This document shows, in pieces, positions 10,601 to 17,878 of a stretch of 64,000 bases of DNA. The position numbers were made by a program, and so were the translations under genes. The stretch covers positions 124,001-188,000 of the forward strand of contig CANGVA010000004.1 of assembly GCA_947457395.1 (NCBI GenBank). Direction: 5' to 3'. The notes beneath the pieces are model-generated. The model searched no databases, was not told where the DNA came from, and saw only the letters and a list, made by a program, of their open reading frames with translations. The stretch comes from Bacteroidota bacterium. GTDB lineage: Bacteria > Bacteroidota > Bacteroidia > UKL13-3. Every line of letters begins with the position of its first letter. The first letter of the stretch is position 1.

Positions 10601-11588
10601 GGATGCAAGAAGCGCACCTTCAGTAGATAAATTTGGCCGAACCATTTTTAACGGAGGTAAAAATAACCCTAATGATCCTGAAGCCGCCAATTTTAAAGGA
10701 GAAAGAGGTTTAGGCTGGTTCCCTGGATATGCAATTGATGTAGAAACCGGTGAGCGCCTAAACATCATGTTTGGTGAAGACTCATCTTTACCTACCGAAA
10801 ATGGAACGGACATGAAGTGGAATCCTACATCTAATCTTTTTGATAGAGGCGGAAGGCCTGTATTTGGCGGTAAACATTATATATATGTGATGAAAGCCAA
10901 ACGTTTTGCCTTAGGTTCAGGCGCAAGTGCTATTGTTTTCAATGGTCCTTCCTATGATTATGGCGTAAGTTACCTTAGCAGAATAACCAGAGACAATGCT
11001 GCTGATTTTGTTTTAAAGAAGCGCTTGGTTTATTCTCAGGTAATATGGACAACAATGCCTGTGCTCTCAAGAGGTATTAGCTTAGGTGACGCACTTACAA
11101 CCGATGTTGTGCCTTCTGAAGTAACCTATAAATTACGTGTGAAGAAGCCATATGCTAAATACTTTAAAGGAAAAGCAACCGCTTTAAATGACAGCATGCC
11201 TTATTATACCTTCTCAACAGATGGCTTTGCTCCTAATAATAGTATTGAACTAGGTAAAAAAGCTCTGGATAACGTTGCTGTGGTTCCTAATCCATACTAT
11301 GCTTATTCTTCTTATGAGGATCCGGGTAATCAGTTAGATAACAGGATTCGTATAATCAATCTTCCTCCAAAGTGTACAATCAGAATTTATACCAGCGATG
11401 GTGTGTTGGTTAGAACTATACGTAAGGATGATAACACATCAACTTTTCTGGAGTGGAACCTAAAGAACGATGCACAGGTCCCTATTACTAGCGGAATATA
11501 TTTATTCCACTTTGATGCAGGCGCTTTAGGGGAAAGAATGGTTAAGTGGTTTGGTATCATGAGGCCCGCAGATTACGATTCATTCTAA
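7623..11588 (+). CDS. Large exported protein with a C-terminal T9SS/FlgD-like beta-sandwich, function unknown
   Basis: An exported protein of 1,321 residues. It has a signal peptide at 1-27 (hydrophobic core LLLALGLTLITGNLFA) and a Bacteroidota-typical opening (LDINNVRTTILNGGDMWW, SLFSGALWIGGV). A calcium-site-like Asp-rich segment DYDNDGRYDPSAGDYP lies near 200. No catalytic motif is recognised. The C-terminal ~100 residues (VVPNPYYAYSSYE, RIRIINLPPKCTIRIYTSDG, SGIYLFHF) resemble T9SS/FlgD-type sandwich domains, with a PNP motif opening the domain and a GIYLF strand. The protein does not end in the usual KLIK-type tail but in PADYDSF. It sits between the TonB receptor and the PorV-like barrel. 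An AAGGA sequence five bases before the ATG may act as a ribosome-binding site. I infer a surface or secreted protein handled by its neighbours. Confidence 0.75.
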   Translation: MNNRFFTNTSKLLLALGLTLITGNLFAKENVRPSKPDDQPTTILGKGSGCAAATAQRDLDINNVRTTILNGGDMWWNLSNARYEVPKVQTGQVAKHSLFSGALWIGGVTNNNLRIAAQTYRQSGNDFYPGPLTIGTASITQDKCKAYDRIWKITLGEIEEFRSNPNNWFNPSEEISTWPVHVSNNVGEADKLAPFFDYDNDGRYDPSAGDYPSFDQNEKNNIPDMMLFILYNDKGNIHSESEGIPIGIELHTQAFAYATNDEVNNMTFYRTTIFNRSNEIIDSCVFGQWVDPDLGNYADDYVECDVKRNLGICYNGDDNDEGQLGYGLNPPSVGVTFFEGPRRPDSSEIGLTKFVYYNNDFSPTGNPSRPEHFWGYLNGRWKDGAPITYGGNGKGGSDTASFMFPGDTDPAGRPTWNERNSQNTPSDRRFLQTAGSFSLLPGAINKVTIGVVWARASSGGATGSFNLLKQASDKAFVLFKNKFQLITGPEAPKLEIVELKNKLIFKMVGTENIENFVDSFQGNCGSRTIYKFQGYLVYQLKIPNTPNDYYDTEEARLIAQFDVTDGNAKIVNAIFDPDLEEDVKKIMVDGADKGIQHTFEITKDFFETGTDQRLVNFKNYHYLVLSYAAATNCATDRLQFLAGRKTINERELRVYTATPHDPAPRNGGTQLNSDYGTGLPVTASEGIGNGGNFLELSEETINEALLSDSGYVKQRKYKSGSGPIQVKVIDPFKVPQNTSFTVWLKEEDTSGGFKNPARFDSLSAKRTYWYIRNNNTNEVRKGAKSIETPYEQLFNDWGISLNITQAILPGDVNNTTDQSNGYLASKVIWQNPAQKWLENIIDEDPIFTQLGYGTQWNWIRSGSNGRGSGAESFSNAQIHDFALGGNALDPRRNYSKVIDGTWSPYALAARWRTNSSATIPTFGPAWDAGAGVPGVFGGAPLLGPTGGASADNPLKDLHGIDLVITPDRSKWTRCVVVETGEDYRFNQNNVDKLDARSAPSVDKFGRTIFNGGKNNPNDPEAANFKGERGLGWFPGYAIDVETGERLNIMFGEDSSLPTENGTDMKWNPTSNLFDRGGRPVFGGKHYIYVMKAKRFALGSGASAIVFNGPSYDYGVSYLSRITRDNAADFVLKKRLVYSQVIWTTMPVLSRGISLGDALTTDVVPSEVTYKLRVKKPYAKYFKGKATALNDSMPYYTFSTDGFAPNNSIELGKKALDNVAVVPNPYYAYSSYEDPGNQLDNRIRIINLPPKCTIRIYTSDGVLVRTIRKDDNTSTFLEWNLKNDAQVPITSGIYLFHFDAGALGERMVKWFGIMRPADYDSF

Positions 11589-11597
11589 TACAATACA

Positions 11598-11629
11598 TAT
11601 CCGGCAAGCTTTAAAACGCTTGCCGGATA
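11598..11629 (+). other. Perfect 12-bp intercistronic stem-loop
   Basis: TATCCGGCAAGC and GCTTGCCGGATA pair perfectly around an 8-base loop in the 63-base gap between the exported-protein gene and the PorV-like gene. No T-run follows, so it is not a standard terminator. It could stabilise mRNA ends or set different levels for the two products. Confidence 0.7.
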
Positions 11630-11651
11630 ACAAAACAGACAAAGCATATTT

Positions 11652-12746
11652 ATGAAAAAATATATACTATTTATAGCAGCAATCGCAGGTATGTTTCATG
11701 CCGATTCGCTTCAGGCTGGTAACCCAGATCGTGCAGGCGGTGCAGGCGGCACGCAGTTATTGTTAAATCCTTATGGCCGATCCGCTGGAATGATGGGTGC
11801 AAATACAGCCTATCTGCGCGGAGTTGAAGCCATGCACTTCAATGTTGGTGGGCTGGCTTATTTAGAGAGAACAGAGTTGCAGGCTTCCAGAGTAGTTTAT
11901 TTGCAAGGAACAGATATTTTTTACAATAATTTCTCATTTGGTCAAAATTTTGGTAATGGTAACGTATTGGGTTTATCTTTTACTGCCATGGATTTTGGCG
12001 ATATCAGAATTAGAACTGAGTCTCAGCCGGACGGAACACTTGGTACCTTCTCGCCTCAGGTTATTAATATCGGCCTTGCTTATTCAAAAAAATTCTCCAA
12101 TAGCATCAGTGGTGGTTTGTTGGTAAGATACGTATATGAAGGTATCAATAATGCTTCTGCAACAGGTATAGGTCTGGATGCAGGCGTTCAATATCAAACA
12201 TCACTTAATCCTAAAAAGAAAATTAAAAAGGAAGATTTTAGATTTGGTATTGGCGTGCGCAATATCGGCCCGAATATGGTTTATGGCGGCTCAGGTTTAA
12301 CTTTCCGTTCCATTAATCCGGCTACCGGTGCAGATAGGAGGGCAGCAATGGGCTCAGAACAATTTAATTTACCTGCGTTAGTAAATATCGGTGCTTCTTA
12401 TGACATGCGCCTTGATAAATCAGCAGATACCTACTTTCATCGCTTAACTGCTTCAGGAAACTTTAACTATAATGCATTTTCTTCCAACATTATTGCAATT
12501 GGTGCAGAGTATTCTTTTAAAGAAACATTTATGCTGCGCGCAGGTTATGGCTGGCAGGAAAATCAACATACCGTTGATGATTTCAGACATCAGACATATG
12601 GATATTCCGGAGGCTGCACCATACAGTTACCAATTAGTAAAAGTGGTACTATGTTAGGCATCGATTATGCGTATCAACCAACACGCACATTCAATGGCGT
12701 TCATAATTTATCGCTTCGCTTCACAATCGGAAATAAGAAAAGTTAA
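11652..12746 (+). CDS. PorV/PorQ-family outer-membrane beta-barrel protein
   Basis: A 364-residue outer-membrane barrel. A signal peptide (MKKYILFIAAIAGMFHADSLQAG) precedes the motif-rich start GGTQLLLNPYGRSAGMMGA, followed by NVGGLAYLERTEL. This start is characteristic of the PorV/PorQ family, where PorV is the T9SS shuttle that binds C-terminal sorting domains. FadL-like strands continue to the end (LSLRFTIGNKKS). As the third gene of the receptor/exported protein/barrel triad it is best read as a paralogue serving the adjacent exported protein rather than the housekeeping PorV, which normally sits with porU; this is inference. A perfect stem-loop lies just upstream and a terminator follows the gene. 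Confidence 0.85.
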   Translation: MKKYILFIAAIAGMFHADSLQAGNPDRAGGAGGTQLLLNPYGRSAGMMGANTAYLRGVEAMHFNVGGLAYLERTELQASRVVYLQGTDIFYNNFSFGQNFGNGNVLGLSFTAMDFGDIRIRTESQPDGTLGTFSPQVINIGLAYSKKFSNSISGGLLVRYVYEGINNASATGIGLDAGVQYQTSLNPKKKIKKEDFRFGIGVRNIGPNMVYGGSGLTFRSINPATGADRRAAMGSEQFNLPALVNIGASYDMRLDKSADTYFHRLTASGNFNYNAFSSNIIAIGAEYSFKETFMLRAGYGWQENQHTVDDFRHQTYGYSGGCTIQLPISKSGTMLGIDYAYQPTRTFNGVHNLSLRFTIGNKKS

Positions 12747-12754
12747 TATATTTG
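12747..12754 (+). promoter_or_regulatory. Candidate -7 promoter element for greA
   Basis: TATATTTG directly abuts the stop codon of the PorV-like gene and matches TAnnTTTG perfectly. It would start greA mRNA near 12761, upstream of the terminator-like hairpin at 12770. No convincing -33 TTG is visible. Confidence 0.45.
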
Positions 12755-12769
12755 TTGACGGATATCAAG

Positions 12770-12806
12770 GAAACGCTCTGTGCAAACAGGGCGTTTCTTT
12801 CGTTTT
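12770..12806 (+). terminator. Rho-independent terminator after the PorV-like gene, or greA leader attenuator
   Basis: GAAACGCTCTGT pairs with ACAGGGCGTTTC (12 bp with one G-T wobble, loop GCAA, 12770-12797) and is followed by the T-rich run TTTCGTTTT. It fits a terminator for the upstream operon. Because a good -7 element precedes it, the hairpin would also lie in the greA leader. Confidence 0.75.
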
Positions 12807-12833
12807 CAAAGAATCAATAAAAAAGAAAATACC

Positions 12834-13307
12834 ATGGCAGAGATAAATTATTTATCGAAAGAAGGTTTTGAAAATTTACAGAAGGAATTGCATGAGCTTA
12901 AGTATGTTCAGCGGCCGTTTATATCTAAACAAATAGCAGATGCCAGAGATAAAGGTGATTTGAGTGAAAATGCCGAATACCATGCTGCCAAAGAGGACCA
13001 GGGATTGCTTGAAACCAAAATTGCGCAGCTTGAAGACCTGATTAGCCGTTCGCGTGTGATAGATGAATCAAAACTGGATACAAGCAAAGTAATGATGCTA
13101 AGCAAGGTTAAAGTAAAAAATTTGGGTAGTAAGCAGGAAATGATATATACCATGGTTTCTGAAAAGGAAGCAGATTTTAAATCAGGTAAAATCTCAATTA
13201 AATCTCCAATTGGGGTTGGTCTGATGGGTAAAAAGGTAGGAGAGATTGCTGAAATTAGCGCACCTGCCGGTAAAATACAGTTACAGATTATTGAAATAAA
13301 ATTATAG
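12834..13307 (+). CDS. greA: Transcription elongation factor GreA
   Basis: GreA enters the RNA polymerase secondary channel and stimulates cleavage of backtracked transcripts. The 157-residue protein begins MAEINYLSKEGFENLQKEL. Its N-terminal coiled coil carries the tip motif GDLSENAEYHAAKEDQ, with the acidic Asp-Glu pair that positions the catalytic Mg2+. The C-terminal FKBP-like domain ends SAPAGKIQLQIIEIKL. I start at the ATG at 12834; an upstream in-frame extension to 12780 runs through the terminator hairpin and is unlikely to be translated. The HIT gene follows after one base, so the two are co-transcribed. Confidence 0.95.
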   Translation: MAEINYLSKEGFENLQKELHELKYVQRPFISKQIADARDKGDLSENAEYHAAKEDQGLLETKIAQLEDLISRSRVIDESKLDTSKVMMLSKVKVKNLGSKQEMIYTMVSEKEADFKSGKISIKSPIGVGLMGKKVGEIAEISAPAGKIQLQIIEIKL

Positions 13308-13308
13308 C

Positions 13309-13707
13309 ATGGCTACTATATTTAGTAAAATTGTGAGTGGTGAAATACCTTGTTATAAAATTGCCGAAACCAATGATTATATGGCTTTTCTTGACGTAAA
13401 GCCGCTTGCTGCCGGTCATACCCTTATAATTCCCAAGAAGGAAACAGATTATCTTTTTGATTTGAATGATGAAACTTACGCAGGAATGTGGTTGTTTGCC
13501 AAGATTGTTGCTGGTGCAGTTAAAAAAGCCATTCCATGCGTTAAAGTAGGTGTGGCTGTTGTAGGTTTGGAGGTTGCGCATGCCCATATTCATTTGGTGC
13601 CTCTGCAGAGTATTGGCGATTTAAATTTCTCTAACCAGCGAAAGGAATTTACCTCAGAAGAATATCAGGCCATTGCCGCAGATATCAGGCATCATCTAAA
13701 TAACTAA
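13309..13707 (+). CDS. HIT-family (histidine triad) nucleotide hydrolase
   Basis: A small purine-nucleotide phosphoramidase/hydrolase of 132 residues. The catalytic triad motif HAHIHLVP places histidines at 91, 93 and 95. The N-terminal FSKIVSGEIPCYKI and FLDVKPLAAGHTLIIPKK are the nucleotide-binding strands of the HINT branch. The ATG lies one base after the greA stop, so it is probably translated by re-initiation on the greA mRNA. It is convergent with ruvC, whose stop codon is one base away. Physiological substrate unknown, perhaps aminoacyl-AMP adducts. Confidence 0.92.
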   Translation: MATIFSKIVSGEIPCYKIAETNDYMAFLDVKPLAAGHTLIIPKKETDYLFDLNDETYAGMWLFAKIVAGAVKKAIPCVKVGVAVVGLEVAHAHIHLVPLQSIGDLNFSNQRKEFTSEEYQAIAADIRHHLNN

Positions 13708-13708
13708 T

Positions 13709-14290
13709 CTATTTCTTTTTTACTTTATCAGGGTTTTCGGAAATAAAACTCTTCCAGCTATTATAGCTCTTTCCTCCGGCAGTTGTTTTGTTATTTTGCA
13801 AAAAATGACAGTAGGCAGCAGCCAATCCATCTGTTGCATCTAAAAACTCGGGTGTTTCTTTAAATTTAAGTAGGCGCTGCAGCATGGCAGCCACTTGCTC
13901 TTTAGATGCATTCCCGTTGCCTGTAATAGATTGTTTGATTTTTTTAGGAGAATACTCAATTATTACCAGTTCTCTGTTTAACGCAGCAGCCATAGCTACA
14001 CCCTGAGCTCTTCCTAATTTTAGCATAGACTGAACATTCTTACCAAAGAAAGGCGCCTCAATAGCCAGTTCATCCGGCTTATACTGATCAATTAAAGAGG
14101 TGGTTCGTTCAAAAATTCTTTTGAGTCTAAGGCTATGTTCATCCAACTTATCTAACTTCACCACGCCAAGGCTAATTATTTCTGCTTGTTTTTTAGTAAT
14201 ACCAATGAGTCCGTAGCCCATGACAATGGTACCCGGATCAATGCCTAAAATTATGCGTTCGTAACTTTTTATATGTTCTAAATTACCCAA
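13709..14290 (-). CDS. ruvC: Crossover junction endodeoxyribonuclease RuvC
   Basis: RuvC resolves Holliday junctions made during recombination, acting with RuvAB. The protein has 193 residues with an RNase H-like fold. The four acidic catalytic residues are visible: Asp18 (GIDPGT), Glu78 (LAIEAPFF), and Asp151 and Asp154 ([14 protein letters not shown]). The basic segment [13 protein letters not shown] around 114-126 is also typical. ruvA and ruvB are not nearby. Its 3' end is one base from the HIT gene on the opposite strand. It is divergent from the following membrane-protein gene with a 43-base gap. Confidence 0.96.
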   Translation of the reverse strand: MGNLEHIKSYERIILGIDPGTIVMGYGLIGITKKQAEIISLGVVKLDKLDEHSLRLKRIFERTTSLIDQYKPDELAIEAPFFGKNVQSMLKLGRAQGVAMAAALNRELVIIEYSPKKIKQSITGNGNASKEQVAAMLQRLLKFKETPEFLDATDGLAAAYCHFLQNNKTTAGGKSYNSWKSFISENPDKVKKK

Positions 14291-14333
14291 ATGTGTTTAT
14301 TTTCGGCTATTATTTAGTGGTAAACCATACTGA

Positions 14334-15296
14334 TTGAAATCCGAAAATAAGCATATATCGTCACTAATCAATTTTTTAAAGCTACTGTTGTTGTTCGCCA
14401 CCTTTGGCTTTATATTTTATAAGCTGTTTTATGCCTATCACTTTGATGAATTGCTGCGTAGCATTTCTGAATTTAATCCCGGATGGCAAGATTTACTGTT
14501 TATTTTACCTGCTGTATTACTCTCAACAGGCAACTGGATGCTAGAGGCCTCCAAATGGAGGATGCTTATTAATAAGTATGAATATATATCGTATGCTGAT
14601 GCAATGAAGGCTGTATTATCCGGTGTTTCACTGAGTATTATTACACCAAATCAAATTGGTGATTTTGCAGGACGCGTCATTCATCTAAAAAAGTTTAATA
14701 AAATTAAAGGTTCCCTTGTAACAATAATTGGGCATACAGCACAGATGTATATGACCGCTTCATTTGGTCTTTACGCAATTGTATGGCTGGTTGAAGACCA
14801 ACAAGAACTAAATGGCCAACGTACGGATTACATTTATTTTCTCATATTTGTACTGATTGCATTAATGGCTTGGGCATTTTTGAATATCAAGTACCTGTCA
14901 CGCTTATCTTTTAATCAAAAAATAACCAGTTACCTTTCTGTTTTCAGTCAGTACAACAGATCCGAGCTAATGCAAGTGCTCATGCTTTCTTTTCTCCGAT
15001 ACAGTATTTTTGTTTGTCAGTATTATCTCTTACTTCATTTTTTTGGCGTATCGGTAAGTCCTAATCAGGCATTTGTTTGTATCATTGCTGCGCTTTGTGC
15101 GCAGTCTTTTGTTCCTTCATTTATACTAGTTGAGCTGGGTATGCGTGGGGCCAGTGCATTATGGTTTTTTGGTATGTATACTGGTAATATTTCAGGTGTT
15201 TTATTATCAGCCTATTCGTTATGGATTATTAATTTAATGATACCTGGTTTACTCGGACTTTGGGTTATCATGCGCTGGAGGTTTATCAAATCATGA
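14334..15296 (+). CDS. Lysylphosphatidylglycerol synthase TM-region (UPF0104/AglD-like) membrane protein
   Basis: An integral membrane protein of 320 residues with about eight hydrophobic segments. The order and signatures match the family: the N-terminal helix LLLLFATFGFIFYKLF, the central SLSIITPNQIGDFAGR (family pattern tP.riGe..r) and the C-terminal VPSFILVELGMRGASALWFF. Members flip or handle lipid-linked head groups, and the soluble aminoacyl-transferase half of MprF is absent. The start appears to be a TTG, since no ATG precedes the first membrane helix. It overlaps the following glycosyltransferase by an ATGA junction, suggesting the two act on the same lipid-linked sugar. Confidence 0.8.
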   Translation: MKSENKHISSLINFLKLLLLFATFGFIFYKLFYAYHFDELLRSISEFNPGWQDLLFILPAVLLSTGNWMLEASKWRMLINKYEYISYADAMKAVLSGVSLSIITPNQIGDFAGRVIHLKKFNKIKGSLVTIIGHTAQMYMTASFGLYAIVWLVEDQQELNGQRTDYIYFLIFVLIALMAWAFLNIKYLSRLSFNQKITSYLSVFSQYNRSELMQVLMLSFLRYSIFVCQYYLLLHFFGVSVSPNQAFVCIIAALCAQSFVPSFILVELGMRGASALWFFGMYTGNISGVLLSAYSLWIINLMIPGLLGLWVIMRWRFIKS

Positions 15297-16405
15297 TTAC
15301 TGCGGGATTGCTTTTAACAGCTTTTTATGTTTTGTTGATTGGGATTTATGCCATAAGCTGGATGATGATACCCATTAAAAGCACAGCAAAATCAGGGTCG
15401 CTTCGGCATACCTATACCATACTTATTCCGGTTAGAAATGAGGAGCAGGTCATAGAAAAGTGTTTATCAGACATTTTTCGGCAGCATTTTCCTGCATCAA
15501 ACTTTGAGGTAATTGTTGTAAATGATTATTCAACAGATGAAACAGTATTTCGTGTAACAAATTTTATCAGAGATAATCAGTTGCCTAACCTACGTTTACT
15601 TCATATGGCAGATTTGCCTGCTAAGCAACAGCTTAAGAAGGCTGCTATAACGCATGGTGTTTCAGTGGCAAATGGGCAATATATTATCTTAACCGATGCC
15701 GATTGTGAACGGGGAGAGGATTGGCTAAGTGCAATAGATGCGATGGTGGCAGATACGCGTGCAAAAATGATATATGCACCTGTTGTATTTAAATCAAACA
15801 ATATTTTTGAACACGTACAGGCAATGGAGTTTGCCGGACTAGTGGGTATTGGTGCTGCAGCTATCAGACTTAATAATCCCAATATGTGCAGTGCAGCAAA
15901 TCTTGTTTTTGAGAAACAGACATTCTTTGAGGTTGATGGTTACAAAGGAAATGAAGAGGTGGTAAGTGGTGATGACGAGTACTTGTTGCACAAGGTCTGT
16001 AAACGCTATCCGGGCCGTGTTCATTTTCTTAAGAATAAGGATGCAATTGTATCTACTTCCGCCAATGCCTCTCTTGCACAATTAGCAGAGCAACGCAAAA
16101 GATGGGTTTCTAAAAGTACCAAATATGAGAATCGATTTATTACCGCAATTCTTATAGCAGCCTATTTATTTAATGCAATTATTGTAGCTGCGCTATTTAC
16201 AGAACCAGCTTATGGAATGGCCATGCTCCTTGCCAAAATGAGTATTGAAGGTGTATTTTTATTCCTTGTATTGGGATTTTTCTCAAAGCGGCATTACCTG
16301 TTATTATTGCCCTTTGCTGAATTGTTTCATATTTTATATGTACTCATTATTGGAGTTTTAGCAAACACTTCTACATATAACTGGAAAGGTCGCAAAATCA
16401 ACTAG
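15293..16405 (+). CDS. Glycosyltransferase family 2, membrane-associated
   Basis: A GT-A fold inverting glycosyltransferase of 370 residues. An N-terminal membrane helix precedes the catalytic domain (YTILIPVRNEEQVIEKCL, VVNDYSTDE). The metal/nucleotide-binding DAD is at 135-137 (TDADCERG), a GDDEYLLHK acceptor-site motif follows, and QRKRW (about 267-271) is the QxxRW motif of processive GT2 enzymes. The C-terminal 90 residues form membrane helices, like ceramide glucosyltransferase or polysaccharide synthases. The ATG at 15293 sits in an ATGA overlap with the previous gene and has GGAGG 11 bases upstream. That decides the start over an earlier in-frame codon at 15260. Sugar and acceptor are unknown. 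Confidence 0.88.
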   Translation: MITAGLLLTAFYVLLIGIYAISWMMIPIKSTAKSGSLRHTYTILIPVRNEEQVIEKCLSDIFRQHFPASNFEVIVVNDYSTDETVFRVTNFIRDNQLPNLRLLHMADLPAKQQLKKAAITHGVSVANGQYIILTDADCERGEDWLSAIDAMVADTRAKMIYAPVVFKSNNIFEHVQAMEFAGLVGIGAAAIRLNNPNMCSAANLVFEKQTFFEVDGYKGNEEVVSGDDEYLLHKVCKRYPGRVHFLKNKDAIVSTSANASLAQLAEQRKRWVSKSTKYENRFITAILIAAYLFNAIIVAALFTEPAYGMAMLLAKMSIEGVFLFLVLGFFSKRHYLLLLPFAELFHILYVLIIGVLANTSTYNWKGRKIN

Positions 16406-16433
16406 TTTTAATTATTAAACTGAAGATATAACA

Positions 16434-16706
16434 ATGGATACTCAACTTACCGATATTGAATATGATGTTTTAAACGCCATTTATTTTGTGGAATCATTTG
16501 AACATATTGTTGCCGAATGTGCTAAACCTCCGGCAATTGTTGGCGATGTATTGAAGCAACTAATTCATAAAAAGTATGTAGTGCCTATGCGCTGGGATGA
16601 GGAAAAAACCGAATTTGTGCGGAGTTTTATTTATGATACAGATAATATGAATGCCTATTCCTATCTTGCTACTAAGGAAGGATTGATGGCACATAATAGC
16701 AGATAA
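16434..16706 (+). CDS. Small conserved-looking protein, unknown function
   Basis: A 90-residue acidic protein without signal peptide or membrane segment. It alternates helices and short strands (DIEYDVLNAIYFVESF, VGDVLKQLIHKKYVVPM, YLATKEGLMAHNSR), which could form a small winged-helix fold, with the final part resembling a wing plus helix. I do not recognise the family. Composition and spacing (28 bases after the glycosyltransferase, 24 before the reductase) support a real gene within the same transcription unit. Confidence 0.7.
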   Translation: MDTQLTDIEYDVLNAIYFVESFEHIVAECAKPPAIVGDVLKQLIHKKYVVPMRWDEEKTEFVRSFIYDTDNMNAYSYLATKEGLMAHNSR

Positions 16707-16730
16707 ATTATTAAATTAAACAATACTTAA

Positions 16731-17729
16731 ATGAAAGCCATTATTCTAGAAGGAGTTAATCAGCCACTTAAGTTGGCTGATGTAGAACAGCCTGAACTAA
16801 GATCGGGTGAGGTATTAGTTAGAATGAAAGCTGCTGCATTTAATCATCGAGATTACTGGATTCAAAAAGGGCAGTACGGTGGCTTGCGTTTTCCCAGTAT
16901 ACAAGGTAGTGATGGCTGCGGTGTGGTTGATATGGTTGCTGATTCTGAAAATACCCACTGGATTGGAAAAGACGTTGTAATTAATCCATCATTGAACTGG
17001 GGTAATAATCCCCATACACAAGCGAAGGACTATATAATCCTTGGTATGGCTCAGGATGGCACATTTGCTGAATATGTAAGGGTGCAGGCAAGATTACTGT
17101 ATGAAAAACCTGCACATTTAACGGCAGCCCAGGCTGCTGCCATACCCCTTGCAGGGTTAACAGGTTACAGAGCATTGATGACGCGCGCTGCTGCCAAACC
17201 TGGCAATAAGGTATTAATTACTGGTATTGGTGGTGGAGTAGCTTTGCTCTGCATGCAGTTTGCTATTGCCCTTGGTTGTGATGTATATGTTACTTCAGGT
17301 AGCGATGAAAAAATTGCCAAAGCTACTACTATGGGTGCCAAGGGAGGAGTAAATTATAAGATTGAAAATTGGCATAAGGAAATTCAGAAAATAAGCGGAG
17401 GTTTTGATGCTATAATAGACAGCGCTTGCGGTGAGCAGTTTGAAAAGTTGGTTGAGATATGTAAGCCTGCAGGTAGAATTGCTTTCTATGGAGCAACCTT
17501 AGGCGCATTCAATAGCGGTGTTCCCGCAAAAATATTCTGGAAACAGCTAACCATTTGTGGCAGCACGATGGGCAATGATGATGAGTTTGCAGCAATGATT
17601 AATTTGATTTCAACACATAAAATTATTCCAGTTGTAGATGCGGTCTATCCAATGGCTGAGGCGCAACTTGCTATTGAGAAGATGGCAAGAGGTGAGCAGT
17701 TTGGTAAAATAGTACTACACATATCTTAA
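16731..17729 (+). CDS. Zinc-binding-type alcohol dehydrogenase / quinone oxidoreductase (MDR superfamily)
   Basis: A medium-chain dehydrogenase/reductase of 332 residues. The GroES-like N-terminal domain (GEVLVRMKAAAFNHRDYWIQ, GSDGCGVV) leads into a Rossmann domain with ITGIGGGVALLCMQFA as the NAD(P)-binding loop and GAKGGVNYK. The structural-zinc cysteine cluster of true alcohol dehydrogenases is missing, as in quinone oxidoreductase-like members. The C-terminal MARGEQFGKIVLHI is typical. It is the last gene of the run from 14334. The substrate cannot be inferred. Confidence 0.88.
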   Translation: MKAIILEGVNQPLKLADVEQPELRSGEVLVRMKAAAFNHRDYWIQKGQYGGLRFPSIQGSDGCGVVDMVADSENTHWIGKDVVINPSLNWGNNPHTQAKDYIILGMAQDGTFAEYVRVQARLLYEKPAHLTAAQAAAIPLAGLTGYRALMTRAAAKPGNKVLITGIGGGVALLCMQFAIALGCDVYVTSGSDEKIAKATTMGAKGGVNYKIENWHKEIQKISGGFDAIIDSACGEQFEKLVEICKPAGRIAFYGATLGAFNSGVPAKIFWKQLTICGSTMGNDDEFAAMINLISTHKIIPVVDAVYPMAEAQLAIEKMARGEQFGKIVLHIS

Positions 17730-17830
17730 ATTCTCTGTTTAATCGTTTTTACTCGACATCTCATTATCTATTTTTAGAATGTTTTTGAATGCTACCTGAT
17801 AGTTATTTAAATTATCTCTAACTTTTTTCA

Positions 17831-17840
17831 TTTTTTTTTT
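17831..17840 (+). repeat. Ten-T homopolymer upstream of the giant secreted-protein gene
   Basis: A run of ten consecutive T residues is followed at once by ACATTTTG, which resembles a -7 element with one extra base. Runs of this length can slip during replication and change promoter spacing; no slippage can be seen from a single sequence. Confidence 0.6.
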
Positions 17841-17847
17841 ACATTTT

Positions 17848-17873
17848 GCTTGGTACAAAATTTAACGCCAAGC
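17848..17873 (+). other. Short stem-loop just before the giant-gene start codon
   Basis: GCTTGG and CCAAGC can pair around a 14-base loop. The stem ends five bases before the ATG at 17879, where it could affect ribosome access. Confidence 0.4.
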
Positions 17874-17878
17874 AAAAG

